Below the pieces are notes generated by a model, which saw only the letters and a program-made list of their open reading frames with translations, was not told where the DNA came from and ran no database searches. From Melitaea cinxia (Eukaryota; Arthropoda; Insecta; Lepidoptera; Nymphalidae), in NCBI RefSeq assembly GCF_905220565.1, contig NC_059402.1:14819501-14883500 (forward strand): a DNA stretch of 64,000 nt, in the 5' to 3' direction. Within the stretch, counting starts at the first letter, position 1; every line of letters begins with the position of its first letter. A program made the translations under genes and the position numbers. Shown in pieces: positions 1 through 11,097 of this stretch.

Positions 1-237
1 ATGAAATTTAGTAACGAAATCGGGATCTAAATTTAGCTTTACAAAATACAAATTTGAAGAAACAGACTTGTTCGTTAGTCTTGATTTAGGTCGACTTGCT
101 GTAATAATAACTTAAAATAAACTTTATTTTATCAATAGTTCGACATTTCTAAATAAAATTACAAAATTTTGATCATGTGGCATATTTTTACATCATCATT
201 GGCCTCAATCCGTCTGTTGCAGACGATTTAAACAGTG

Positions 238-1077
238 TCAGCTTGAGTTAATTACACAGCTCTTTTCGTGACTAAATAAGCCGATACGTGAGCGACAACC
301 TTTGCCACACGCCCTGCAGGTAAACCGGGTGGTGTCAGCGACGGAAGAAGCTTGTTGTTGTCGCGTTCTTCTTGCCGCTAAAGTCTCAAACCAAGCTTGA
401 TCGTGTATCTTGCGTCCGTCCACAACAACTTTACGCCATCCGTCACGACTCTCGGCAACTGCTTCCCAGTTTTGGTGGTCGATACCAAAGGCGTGCATAT
501 CTCGTTTAGCGCAATCCTTAAACCGTAGCATGGGCCTCCCCAAGTTACGTTTTGCGTTTGCTACAGCACCAAGCAAGATCCGCCGAGGCAGGCGCGAGGG
601 CTCCATTCGATGCACATGCCCTAGCCAACGCAACCGCTTCTGCTTGAGTAACGCTGTGAAGCTAGGCAGCTGTGCAATATTAAGAACCCGCTCGTTGGTA
701 ACTCTGTTCTCCCAGGATATGCCCAAGATGTTACGAAGACAGCGCATATGGAAGGCGTTTAGTCGACGTTCTTGTTTCGCGTACGTCGTCCAGGTTTCAG
801 CTCCGTAAGAGAGAATACTCAAGATGCATGCCTGATAGACGATCATCTTGGTACGCGTGGTAAGATGTTTGTTTTTCCATACTCTCGTATTAAGCTGCCC
901 GAAGGTGGTCGCCGCTTTGCCGATACGAATATCGATCTCCGCTTCAAGCGAGAGATTGTTCGACACGGTAGACCCTAGATACGCAAACTTGTTTACGACA
1001 GCCAGGGGCACGCCATCCAACGTAATTTTCGGTATTTTCGTGCTTCCCTGCACCATCACAACGGTTTTTTTTGGCAT
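238..1077 (-). CDS. LINE polyprotein, C-terminal part: RT thumb/connection and zinc-finger-like tail
   Basis: This frame continues the preceding ORF after the +1 frameshift, and the apparent ATG at 1077 is not a true start. It contains AYLGSTVS (about 33-40), the ILSYGAETWT segment (about 88-97) and RLRWLGHVHRM (about 148-158), a pattern typical of the region downstream of the RT palm in RTE-like and related LINEs. The end carries a CxxC...H...C cluster (CRACGKGC ... SHEKSC, about 254-275), a zinc-finger-like module probably involved in nucleic-acid binding. The stop codon TGA is at 238-240 and is followed within about 45 bp by the 3' hairpin and (ATG)n end. Translation of this part as it stands would need frameshifting or a corrected copy. 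Confidence 0.82.
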   Translation of the reverse strand: MPKKTVVMVQGSTKIPKITLDGVPLAVVNKFAYLGSTVSNNLSLEAEIDIRIGKAATTFGQLNTRVWKNKHLTTRTKMIVYQACILSILSYGAETWTTYAKQERRLNAFHMRCLRNILGISWENRVTNERVLNIAQLPSFTALLKQKRLRWLGHVHRMEPSRLPRRILLGAVANAKRNLGRPMLRFKDCAKRDMHAFGIDHQNWEAVAESRDGWRKVVVDGRKIHDQAWFETLAARRTRQQQASSVADTTRFTCRACGKGCRSRIGLFSHEKSCVINSS

Positions 1078-3487
1078 TTATCGTCATTGAGAACAGTGCA
1101 CACGCCCGGGCGAACCTGTCCAATATGGTCTGAAGCTCGAGAGCGGAGTCAGCGACAAAAGCTGCGTCATCGGCAAATAAGAGGCTGTCTACAAAAATGT
1201 CCTCGCGATTACGCTTGGATTTGAGAAGTTTTGTGATGTTATAGAGCTTCCCATCCGTCCTCGTATAAAAATGGATACCCTGTTGGTCATTGCCGAACGC
1301 TTCTCTTAAGAGTAATGAAAAGAATATACCAAACAGGATAGGGGCCAATACGCAGCCCTGTCGTACACCTCTACGCATCTCGAACGGACCGGATGTGTTT
1401 CCGTTGAATATGACAGAACCTTTCATATCTTTATGGAAGCATTTCGTCAGGCTCAGAAGTTTTGATGGACACCCAATGCTTTCAAGTCCGTTATATAGTC
1501 CATCTCTGCTAACCGTATCGAAAGCCTTATTCAGGTCAACGAACGCCACAAACAGAGGTATGTTCTGCTCCCTACTCTTCTCCTGTAGTTGTCGGAGCGT
1601 AAACACCACATCGATTGCGGAACGCTGTGCACGAAACCCGCACTGTGATTCCGGATACACACGATTAGCTAGTTTCTGGATTCGCCCAAGAACCACTCGT
1701 CCAAAAAGCTTGCCTACTATGCTTAGTAAGGATATCCCACGGTAGCAGTTACAATCGCCGCGGTCGCCTTTACCCTTATATAAAGTTATGATGTTAGCGT
1801 CGCGCATATCTTGCGGTATGTATCCTTTTTCCCAGCATTTCCACAATAGATTGTGCAGAACAGGTAATATACACTTGAGTCTGATTATTTCGGCGTGGGT
1901 GCCATCGCTGCCGGGGCTTTTGCCGCATTTTAGCTGCTTGACAGCTTTGAGCAATTCCTCTACAGTAGGCGGATCGTCTAGCTCCTCCCAGGTGGCCAGT
2001 TTCGGCATGTTATGCACAGCCTCCCGCTGAACGTCCACTGGTTGTGAATATAGACCGGTGTAATATTCCACCCATCTCGACATTTGCCTCAGGCTATCTG
2101 ATATAATAGTGCCATCAGCTTCTTTTAGTGGAGCTGTCTTCTTAATAACTGGCCCTAAAGCGGTTCTGATTCCTGAGTAAACGCCGCCAAAATTACCCGT
2201 GTCTGCGCAAGATTGAATGCTCATACAGAGGTCGTTCCAGTAAGCGTTAACAAAGTGTCGCGTACTACGTTGCAAATTTGCTTTAGCAATTCTAAGCTCA
2301 TCGGATGATTTCGGACAGGGGTTTTTTCGGTAGTTTAGAGCTGCCTTACGTTTGGAATCCAGCAGAGGTTGAAGTTGCTGGATGTTGTCAATAAACCAGT
2401 CCTGTGATTTAGTATCCTGGTGGCCAAACACTTCACAAGCTGTTGTTGTTAGGAGTCGTTTGACTTTACTCCACTCTTCATCCACAGACATAGAAGCATC
2501 CCAGGAAGCGGTTTCGCTGCGAACCGAAGTCTCATATTTTTGGACCACCTCATCGTCTCTGGTATTTTGAAGAGCAATTCGTCTTCTACCGAACGGCCTG
2601 GATGAGTGGATCTTTTTTTTTACGACGGCAATACACGCCACGACGAGGGAGTGGTCTGTTTCGCATTCGGCGCTGTGAAAGGTACGTGTGTGAAGTGTTT
2701 CGCCCAGGTCGCTCTTTCTAGTGAGTATTAGGTCAAGTTGATGCCAATGACCAGAGCGTGGATGTCTCCAGGAAACCTTACTTGATGGCTTTCCCTTGAA
2801 GTAGGTATTGGTAACGCAAAGTGAGTGTCTTGAAGAGAATTCGAGCAAGCGTTGCCCGTTCTCGTTGATCTTACCAATGCCATGGGTGCCAATACATTCT
2901 GGCCACGCACTGTGATTTTGGCCGACGCGAGCATTTAAATCACCCAATATGTAAAGGCGGTCTCGGGGTTTTACTTTCTGTATCACAGATTCAAGTTGGT
3001 CGTAGAACTGACTTTTGGCTTCATCGGTTGCCATCAACGTTGGAGCGTAGGCGGAGATGATTGTAATAAAACCGCACTTGGTATTTAGACGCAACACCAT
3101 AACACGTTCCGACACACCGTGTGGTGTTTCTATGGATGACAGGAGGTCGTTTCTTACCGCAAAGCCAACACCATGCTCGCGAACGGCTTCAGTGTCTTTA
3201 CCTTTCCAGAAAAACGTATAATTTTTTTCACGAATGGATCCCTCACCAGGCAGTCTCGTTTCTTGCAAGGCACATAATGATACACCCAGCCGACAGAGCT
3301 CCATATCAATCACTGCGGTTTTACGCGGATCTTGTACGTTCTGTAAATCTCCGCAGGTGTTCGGGAGACCTGTCCTCATAGTACGGACATTCCATGTCGA
3401 AATGCGCATGGCAGTGTTATGTTGGTTCTTTGTTTTTTTATTATTATTTTGACCTTTATCCGCAGGTGTGCTAGATAACGGCGCCAA
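1063..3487 (-). CDS. LINE polyprotein, N-terminal part: AP-like endonuclease plus reverse transcriptase
   Basis: This is the 5' segment of the LINE ORF, starting at the ATG at 3487. The open frame continues to 944, but its last 40 or so residues are out of frame after the lesion. Residues about 27-285 form an endonuclease/exonuclease/phosphatase domain that nicks target DNA: TWNVRTM (31-37), QETRLP (75-80), AYAPT (146-150), GDLNARVG (182-189) and the catalytic TDHS (277-280). Residues about 510-800 form the reverse transcriptase: GKSPGSDGTHAE (522-533), FVDLNKAFDTV (649-659, motif A), GVRQGCVLAP (707-716, motif B) and FADDAAF (771-777, motif C, catalytic Asp pair). The frame breaks at residue about 806 in a run of eight A (1065-1072 on the plus strand). 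Seven A would restore continuity with the downstream frame. Apart from this break all catalytic motifs are present. Confidence 0.87.
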
Positions 3488-4082
3488 TTATCCAGATATA
3501 GTCTGGTGCTCCCTACACCCTAAAGGAACAAACCAGCACCGAGACGGATCGGTACCCTACTGGCCGGGGGCTGCCCAGCTTGAAGCGGGCGGTAACCAAT
3601 CAGTGGGCCTTCGATGGACCCTCCCACTGACGAGAGCGACCCCTAGCGCCCGCGCTTACGTCCATACGCGCGGACTTAAAACTGGTAACTGCCACTCCCC
3701 GTGTTATTTTCCACGAAGCCGAGCTGACGTGGGTGGAGTATCCTCTCCACAGACAGACACTGTGTCGCCTAGGACATTCTTAAGGAAAACGCAGAGTTGC
3801 CTAAGCTCTGCGCCACCCTCTCGACCTCACTGGCGAGGCCCACAGGAACGACGAGTCGATACGTGTGGAGCCAGTTTGGCTGCAGGGGTCTTTCGCATTT
3901 AGAGCTATGCCACGAATGCCTGACGGAGACCCCGTTCCGGGTTTCAAGTGAAGTTTTCCTTCTCCAGGACCCTGATAATTTTGAGCCAGGTTAATCCCTC
4001 GGTCGCCTTTTACGACCCCCACGGGAAGAAAGGGGGTGGTGCTATTCTACTCTGCCGGCAGCACACGGCCAATTTTTTACAT

Positions 4083-5575
4083 AAGTTTTTAAATTTTTAC
4101 ATAAGTTTTAATATATTTTCCACCGGCCAGTGTCTCGGTCAATTGTCGTAATGATGAAGTATGGTCAAACAACTAGATAATCTTAAGCAATACACTGTGA
4201 TGTCATCTATAATGTCAAGATACAACAATTAAAACTGACATAATAAACAGGAGATGCTACTTTTAACCCCAAAAAGAACGGATTTAAATTGATGTGACAT
4301 CGTAACATATGCATTTGATATTAAAATCCTATGCATGAATATTGTTGTATTTGATTTTTTAGATACAATAAATTTGCTTATACAAAAAGATAGTATAGAT
4401 AAATAATTGACCATATTCCGTTTAAAGCCCGGCCCAGTACTGTGAATATTGCTAAAAGGGACACGTTACTTGTTCTTTTGACTAAAAGTGAAATACAGAA
4501 TCTCACTATTAAAATTATACAACAAAATTAGTTTCTTTTTACAAACAAAGACGCCATAAATGTAACACAAAGCGACGGTCATAATGTTTCCATTAATTTG
4601 ACTCACTCTTTTCCAATGGCATGCTTAGACCGCACTCTTATTTCATCATTTGTCAACATATAAGACTCGTTTTAGACTTTTAAACACAGTTCCTTTTATT
4701 ACAATGAATCAATGAATCGAAACCCGAATTTCAAATAAAAATATTACGAGAAATTATTCGTGCCCAAAGATAAAATTTTGTAAAATATATTTGCCGACAC
4801 ATTGCAGAAAAAGGTCTAACCCTTCTCATTCATAAGGGAAGCGCTAAGCCAAGCAATTGAAATTTTACAAACACTTACAATGCTATACAATACCTTTACC
4901 TTTCATGATATAAAGGTTGTTTCCTACGAAAAGACACTTTCAATTGGTATCACCGAATTGCTATTAGGTCTAAATAGCCTGTGTCATCATAGCGATTTTA
5001 TGTACTTACAGTTATCATCGATTTATCCATGAAATACCACACCAACTCTACGTGTAGTCGGTTTAACACAGAGGCTTCTCAAGAAAAAAAAATGTACAAC
5101 TGCTAAAATTATTAAAAAAAAATAAACTTATAAAGTTTAGCAGCCCGTAGTAGAAGTAGGAATATAGCAACACAAGTAAAAAGTATAAATAAATTTACAT
5201 ACATATACTCGTATTTAACATGTTCAGCTTCAGACAGGTGATAATATTGGTAGTGTTTTTCGAAGAGGTCGATTTATCACAAATTTAACATAATGCGATC
5301 TCTTATCCTATCACCAAATAGTTTTTGTGTAACATACGCGACCTATAAATACGTTAGAGACGTCTCATTTAAGTCTCACGTCTGTTACGCTGACAGCAAT
5401 ATATAGCCGGAAGCCCCAGGTGCCAGGTCTAAATGCGACGTGAGTCATTGGTCACATGTGTTTATACACAGCTTCAGAATACTCAGACTTATGTCACTCG
5501 ATACTAGTTATTGTTCTTGAATAATATGTCATTATGTAGAGTTGTATGTAAATGTATATTAAAACTATTAAGTAA
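4083..5575. other. AT-rich stretch without recognised gene
   Basis: No ORF with protein-like composition, no tRNA-like box and no repeat end was recognised here. Only short AT-rich frames occur. Confidence 0.5.
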
Positions 5576-5776
5576 CTAGCTGACCCGGCGAACTTCGTAT
5601 CGCCTAACAGTCGATTCTTTAATTTTATTATTATTTTTTTTTAGAATTTTTCTCTCCGTAAGAAACATCCTCGTACTTAAAGGAATATTTTAAAAAAAGA
5701 ATTAGTGAAATCGGTCCAACCGTTCTCGAGTTTTGCGCTTAGCAACACATTCAGCGACTCATTTTTATATTATAGA
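5576..5776 (-). mobile_element. Short non-autonomous Helitron-like element
   Basis: On the minus strand it starts TCTATAATATA and ends CGCCGGGTCAGCTAG followed by T, which is the Helitron rule (5' TC, 3' CTAG, inserted between A and T). It carries the internal motif AAATCGGTCCAACCGTT seen (plus strand) in several other element families. No coding capacity. Confidence 0.7.
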
Positions 5777-6398
5777 TTAATATATTCATTATAAATTTAA
5801 ATTGAAAATTTAAATCATCTAAGTAAAATATTTAGATGAATATTTAATAGAGAAGAATTAATTAATATATCCATCTCTGATCTAAAATTCTAATTTTCAT
5901 AATAGCCATAACATCTAGTCAAAGTAATATAATAGTTAATACCCATTACATTTTTATATGTTTCATAGCCTTCGTTATAATATACATTGAGTAATGACCT
6001 TAATTACCGCAGCTTCACTGCGACTGAACTTAATGAGCAAAAACTAAAACAGATGAACGGAAAAAAAGGAACTTACCCTTCAACAAAAATCTGGCAACAC
6101 TTAAGGTATTGTCTAGAAAACATTTTGTATACACGGCGGCGCACCTGGAACAAAAAACATAATGTAATTACAAAGAAAATACTTTCGTATAGAAACACTC
6201 TACGCGCAGGCAAAATCCAAAACAAACAATCCTATAAAATAACTCTACATTAGACGTGGAGAAAGATGCCTATGCTCAGAATAGCGTGTTCTAGGTTGAA
6301 TCAACCAACAAACCTAAGAAACGAACTATATCGATTTTGTAGAAGATAAAAGTGTGAACATGCGATGAAAATTAAATATACTATAAATTTTGTTTATT
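5777..6398. other. AT-rich stretch with one weak 88-residue frame
   Basis: A lysine- and asparagine-rich frame at 5987-6253 has no ATG start, no domain and no similarity I recognise. It is most likely a chance ORF. No other feature seen. Confidence 0.4.
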
Positions 6399-6829
6399 TT
6401 TTAACCGACTTCAAAAAAGGAGGAGGTTACTCAATTCGACCGTATATATTTTTTTTATGTATGTTCCGGGATAACTCCGTCATTTATGAACCGATTTTGA
6501 TAAAAATAAATTTTTGGAAAGGAGAAATCCTTAGTTTGGTACCATGATAAGGAAACCAGGATCTGATGATGGGATCCCAGAGAAATCAAGGGAACCTCTC
6601 GAAAATCCGCATAACTTTTTACTCGCTTTACCGATTTTGATGATTTTTAATTTAATCGAAAGCCGATGTTTATCGTGTGGTCACATTTAAATTTCATCGA
6701 GATCAGATTACAACTCTCGTAATCTTTGATAATGCGTATTTACTTGACTATTTTTTTGTCTACCTACGTTGTATTACTTGTCGATATAATTGAAGTCGGT
6801 TTTTCTTTGTTTGCCTGCAAACACAATTA
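6399..6829 (+). mobile_element. Family E repeat, partial copy
   Basis: It begins TTAACCGACTTCAAAAAAGG and ends GAAGTCGGTTTTT followed by TTTGCCTGCAAACACAATTA, so its ends carry the inverted motif ACCGACTTC/GAAGTCGGT. The internal landmark GGATCTGATGATGGGATCCC is shared with the copies near 33.3, 34.1, 39.0, 51.6 and 58.9 kb. This copy lacks the extra left module seen in the longest copies. The class is unknown; it may be a MITE-like DNA element. Confidence 0.65.
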
Positions 6830-8544
6830 TTATCAATATAAATTATAATTTAAAAACAATAAAAGATCAAGGTCACATATGGTCATATTTCAATATTCGA
6901 CAAAAACGGTATTAATTATGTTAGGTGATTGATATGTTTAGATCCCTAGCGTACAACGATGGCCTTCAGTGTTATCAATAATTTAGCAAATCTATTACTA
7001 TTGCCCCATAGGGCAGAACCCTTTCTAATGAAACTAGAATAATAATTTGGGAATTGGGAACAACACACATTATGTTGGAAAACTTTATCATAACCCTAAG
7101 AATGTATCGCCATTTCACTTAATACCTATATATCATATTTAAATATCTTATCAACTGCTACCAGACTTACGTTTATCTATTACTCAGTTTTATTCAAAGT
7201 TTTTCGGCATTAAAATAACCTGCTTAGTATTCTATTCAGAAATCGTCAGTTTACCGATTCTTTACCATAACGATTGCCATTAGGTTTTTCCATACCGTTA
7301 TAGTCGGCTGTTAACCGTTTTGATAAAAAAAATCTCCCAAAAGTAGCGACAGTTTTCTGATATTCATGATAACACTCGGGACCGATAACTTTACGTGCTC
7401 TCCGGAGAGTGATGGGAAGAATCACAAATACACCCAGATCTACATAATAATTTTATTCGAAAAAATATTCTAAGCAGTAATCAAACTGACTACGATAAAG
7501 AACCACCTGTCACTGGAAACGTCAATAAATTTTGTTTTTCAATATTTCACGCTAAAACGATATTTCGTTTATATGTTTAATATATAGTATAGACTACAAT
7601 TAATATTTATTGCTAATAACCTTTATATACAAATAAAATAAATATTAAACTATTTCAAAACAATAGTCAACACAAATGACACATCAGAAAATCATTTTCA
7701 AAGCTAATTATAACATGATTGGATTATTTTTAATGGAAGTAGCTAATAATTAGTTTTGTGGTTTTTAACAGAACCGCAACATACATTTTAGCAAACATAA
7801 TACATAATAATATATGTATACAGTAGGTCACCACTGCGATAGTGCATAAGCCAACATAAAAAGTGATTAATTATAAATGTCACTTTTGATAGGTTTAGAA
7901 TACGACAGAAAATCTATTGCTCATATATCATAAATTATAACGATATGTTACTCCGACTACTCTCATATAGTGTTCCTGTGGTAAACTACAGGCATCCAAG
8001 AGTCTACCGTGACCGCTTACAATCAGGCAGACTATACGAAAATTACTCGCACCTGTAGTTTATATATGGGTACATATGGAATAATCTAACTATGTTTATT
8101 AATTTTTAATCATCTTTCATTTTGGCAGACTACATTTTTTCAATTCATAATTAAAATTTTCTATAAGAAACAAATCTTTTAATATTATTTTAAATTAAGT
8201 TTAAAAAAAAAACTGTTATTAAGTTTTTTTTTCTGATGTAATTTTTTTATGAAGTCATTATTTATCTTCTTTTGTTACATGGATATAGTTTAGTAGAATT
8301 GGAAGCTAAAAGTAATTTGAATCACAATTTTAAACCATTTTTTTATATTATATTCAAATGATTATCAATGTTTCGATTTTCATGGATTGGTTAATTGACT
8401 CAGCCAGTGACAGATATCCCTTTTCTGGGCATAGACTTATTTTCGGAGTTTACTCTTTAAGAATCGATCTTCATATAAGGCCCCGGTATGAAAAAAATTT
8501 TAGGAACAAAATCTACTGCACGAATGACCTCGTCACGTTTCTCG
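6830..8544. other. AT-rich stretch with a small SINE-A relic
   Basis: Only one short piece is recognisable. Positions about 7381-7445 (minus) match the middle of SINE-A (the TTTACGTGCTCTCCGGAG region), strongly diverged. The remainder shows no gene or repeat terminus I can name. Confidence 0.45.
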
Positions 8545-8655
8545 TAACGCCATCTATCGGATACCAATAGGGTTTCGATAGAGGACAACGTTTTCTGATA
8601 ACGCCATAGTAACGCCATCTATCTGAATCCAATAGGGTTTCGATAGATGGCGTTA
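8545..8655. repeat. Tandem pair of imperfect palindromes with CGCCATCTATC arms
   Basis: TAACGCCATCTATC occurs at 8545-8558 and again at 8610-8623. The second copy is closed by its perfect 14-bp complement GATAGATGGCGTTA at 8642-8655. The first is followed by an imperfect arm from about 8577. Both loops contain CCAATAGGGTTTC. This is a duplicated hairpin, probably a foldback or MITE remnant. Confidence 0.75.
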
Positions 8656-8731
8656 TTTGATCCGTTTATTTACCATTTAATATGTTATTAATATTTTTCT
8701 TAGACTAGTAAGCCTTTTTGTTTCTGTTTAG

Positions 8732-8887
8732 ACAGTCGCCGTAAAGGAGTTAACTCCAGTCGCGTTGGAGCTGACACATACATATTTTCATGCAGGCGAA
8801 GGGTCGAAACTTAATCCTAACTATGAGAAACGATTGCTGTTAATTGTTTATGATTTAATGACTACAAAATTAATTAAAAAGAAATAA
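8732..8887 (+). other. Possible terminal exon behind a splice-acceptor-like site
   Basis: A pyrimidine tract TTTTTGTTTCTGTTTAG ends at 8731. It is followed by a locally GC-richer segment (8735-8815) and an open frame of 51 codons up to TAA at 8885-8887, with AATAAATA just after. A shorter alternative frame gives a basic 26-residue peptide ending near 8815. I do not recognise either product. It could be a genuine 3' exon, a widely dispersed repeat that looks like an exon, or chance. There is no neighbouring exon in sight. Confidence 0.25.
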
Positions 8888-9205
8888 TAAATATTTGATA
8901 CGTTTCTATTGTTTGTTGTATACTAAAACGGAATTTTGAATTGCGATAATTCATTATGAACGAGATTAACAACCCTTGATATCTGACGCGGAGTGACAGT
9001 AACGTGTGGCTTAATCATGTTAATATTTACATGTTGAAGGTTATTTCAGCGAATTATCGAGCTACAGTAATTGTGAATCTACGCCAATAAATGAAATTGG
9101 ATTCAAATTTGTATACTGAACTGAAAAACGCATTTAGTGTCCGACCAATTTCAATTAACATTTTCGTTTGTGTTTGACCACTTGTTTAAAGGAAAAAGTG
9201 TTCAA

Positions 9206-9390
9206 ACCCCAAGCATAGCCCGTTCCATTGCACGTTGAGCGACCCTAAACTTGTGGACCAGTCCCTTCGTCAGTGTCCACGGTATAGGCTGGATGAGGAT
9301 TGCGGAAGACCGGGATGTCTGGCTCGAACTTGGGGAGGCCTATGTCCAGCAGTGGACTGCGATAGGCTGAAGTGAGTGAGTGAGTGAGTA
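9206..9390 (+). mobile_element. RTE-type LINE 3' end with inverted 5' piece
   Basis: The right part (about 9284-9367) reads as the very C-terminus of an RTE-like ORF (MRIAEDRDVW ... EAYVQQWTAIG, stop), followed by GATAGGCTGAAG and a (GAGT)n tract. The left about 40 bp (CCCCAAGCATAGCCCGTTCC onward to GTTGAGCGAC) is the same ORF in antisense. The order is inverted 5' segment then sense 3' segment, the arrangement expected from twin priming. The same junction recurs at 41.27 kb. Confidence 0.7.
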
Positions 9391-9415
9391 ATTCAACTAT
9401 GTCGTACCAGAAAAT

Positions 9416-9650
9416 CAACATTATCATCACTTATGCCTATCGCAGTCCATTGCTTGACATAGGCCTCCCGAAGTTCGTGCCAAAAATGGCGTGAACTCAC
9501 GTCTTTTGCTCATAATCACCACGCTTGGCAGGCGGGTTGGTGACCGCAGGGCTGGCTTTGTCGCACCGAAGACGCTGTTGCCCGTCTTCGGCCTGCGTAT
9601 TTCAAAACCAGCAGTTGGATGGTTATCCCGCTATCGGTCGGCTTTTTAAA
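9416..9650 (-). mobile_element. Family S element, 5'-truncated
   Basis: It is flanked by a perfect 11-bp duplication TACCAGAAAAT (9405-9415 and 9651-9661), evidence of target-primed insertion. On the minus strand it carries the conserved 9-bp hairpin CCGAAGACG...CGTCTTCGG and ends with the GGCCTATGTCAAGCAATGGA-type tail and ATGATAATG. It lies tail-to-tail with the preceding LINE end. Confidence 0.85.
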
Positions 9651-9843
9651 TACCAGAAAATACTATCAACAATTTCAAGATTAAATACTGAAACTCTTTT
9701 TTGGATTTTACTCCTTACTAAACAATATACACCTGTAGGTATGTATATATGAGGGTCACAGCCTTATCATGTAAATCAACTGACGCTGTTGCTCAGTGGC
9801 GCTTTACAATACTTTAAGCTGTTTATGAGGGAAATATATATGA

Positions 9844-10049
9844 CTAGCTGGCCTGGCGATAATTAGCTGATCTGGCGAACTTCATACCGCTTTTTTTTTC
9901 CTAAATATAATGATTACTTATATGAAAATAAAATATAGCCTATCTTTCAAGTTGGATCAAAGTGAAAACGGTGTGCAAATTTGATTAAAATCGGTTAAGT
10001 AGTTTAGGAGTCTATTGCGAACAATCATCGTGACCTATATATTATATGA
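9844..10049 (-). mobile_element. Short Helitron-like element
   Basis: On the minus strand it begins TCATATAATATATAGG and ends in GGCCAGCTAG followed by T. A second, inner terminus-like sequence (GATCAGCTAA) lies about 20 bp inside, suggesting terminal duplication. Internal sequence resembles the element at 55906-56393 (the GATCCAACTTGA region). Confidence 0.6.
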
Positions 10050-10217
10050 TAATGTATATATATTATATTAAGATAAACCAGCATTTACTGTGCCGATATG
10101 AATAGTAAGTAACAATTTATATTTTTATTTTAGAAATTAATTATTTTAAATAATTATATTTTGATTATTTTAATATAAAATGATTTAATGTCACGGTAAT
10201 CGACTTAATAATAATTG

Positions 10218-10350
10218 ACGGTACGTTGGCGCAGCGGTCACAGTACTGGCTGTTGCGTTGGCGGTCGCGGGTTCGATCCCCGCTCACTACAAACATTTGT
10301 GCATACCATGTAGATGTTTGATGTGGTCTGGGCGTTTGTGGGTTTATTTA
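10218..10350 (+). mobile_element. SINE-A, 5' tRNA-related half
   Basis: A-box-like TTGGCGCAGCGGTCACAG and B-box GGGTTCGATCCCCGC form a split RNA polymerase III promoter of tRNA type. These are followed by the SINE-A body motif ATGTTTGATGTGGTCTGGGC. The copy ends in a TTTATTTATTTAA tract instead of the usual tail, so it is truncated or fused to a LINE end. Confidence 0.75.
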
Positions 10351-11097
10351 TTTATTTAAGGAGTAAACTCATTACTTATTTATTTATTTATTTACTTATA
10401 AGGGATGGTACACAGCACAGAAAAAATTATAAAACAAACTAGAATGAAATATAATCAAAAAGGCCAATTACGACCATCCATCATCCGTTTAAAATTTAAA
10501 TTAACAAACGTGAAAAAATAAAATAAAAGGAAAAACACAAAAAAAAAAACAAACTTGTTTTCATATTAAACCTATAAATACCCCTGGGAAGGATAATTTA
10601 AAAACAATTAACTCTATATGGAAGGAAACATGAAAATCGGATTACGAAAACAGAAAGTCGCTTGTCAGAGTTGACTCACTATTTCTTCACTATGTAAGAT
10701 TTGGTACATTTCCCAATCACAAAATATACCAAATCAAATAATATAGGGCGAAACTAACTAATACGACATGAATATATCTGGAAAGGTATTCTGCGATAAT
10801 TTATCGAAACCTTATCCCTAACTTCCAACTTTTTTCATTATACGAATTCCCACACGCATAACGAAAATATAATAATTCTTTTCCATTATTAATCTATTAT
10901 CAATACTATGGCGTGAGCAAATCGCTTATAATAGACAGATAACCGTCGAAGTTTCCATAATCTGATTCCGACACCCATAATAAGTAATATCATTAACCCC
11001 AATTTATGTGATTCCCAAGTGGCGTATGTACAAAATCTGAAGATTATATTGAATTAAAATAATTATCGGTGTTAGATGTACTAATAATTACCTAAAT
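10351..11097. other. AT-rich stretch; possible LINE tail at left
   Basis: TTATTTATTTATTTACTTATAAG followed by GGATGGTACACAGCACAG (about 10375-10425) resembles the minus-strand 3' ends of the Jockey/CR1-like LINEs elsewhere in the window. Nothing recognised beyond this. Confidence 0.35.

Larger units (their letters stand above)
194..4073 (-). mobile_element. Near full-length APE-type non-LTR retrotransposon (RTE-like LINE)
   Basis: The element is about 3.9 kb on the minus strand. It is bounded by a perfect 9-bp target-site duplication TTTTTACAT (185-193 and 4074-4082), so both ends can be placed. Order on the minus strand: a 5' leader of about 585 bp (4073-3488) starting near CCGTGTGCTGCCGGCAGAG, one long ORF with endonuclease and reverse transcriptase, a C-terminal zinc-finger-like region, then a short 3' UTR. 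The 3' UTR contains the perfect hairpin CGTCTGCAACAGACG and ends in an (ATG)n tract. No separate gag-like ORF1 is seen. A single-base frameshift splits the ORF. Intact ends plus only one lesion suggest a fairly young insertion. The target region holds a second TTTTTACATAAG copy just outside the 5' end. The clade is inferred from protein style and could be another APE-type clade. Confidence 0.88.

Noticed and set aside
410..808. Plus-strand ORF of 132 codons over the LINE
   Set aside because: It overlaps the LINE coding strand in antisense and has no independent support.
3468..3902. 144-codon plus-strand ORF over the LINE 5' leader
   Set aside because: Antisense to the GC-rich LINE leader; composition explains its length.
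5987..6253. 88-codon frame rich in Lys and Asn
   Set aside because: No ATG, no domain; chance ORF in AT-rich DNA.
10218..10290. Functional tRNA gene at the SINE-A head
   Set aside because: Only the A- and B-box regions are tRNA-like; the arms do not form a cloverleaf and a SINE body follows.
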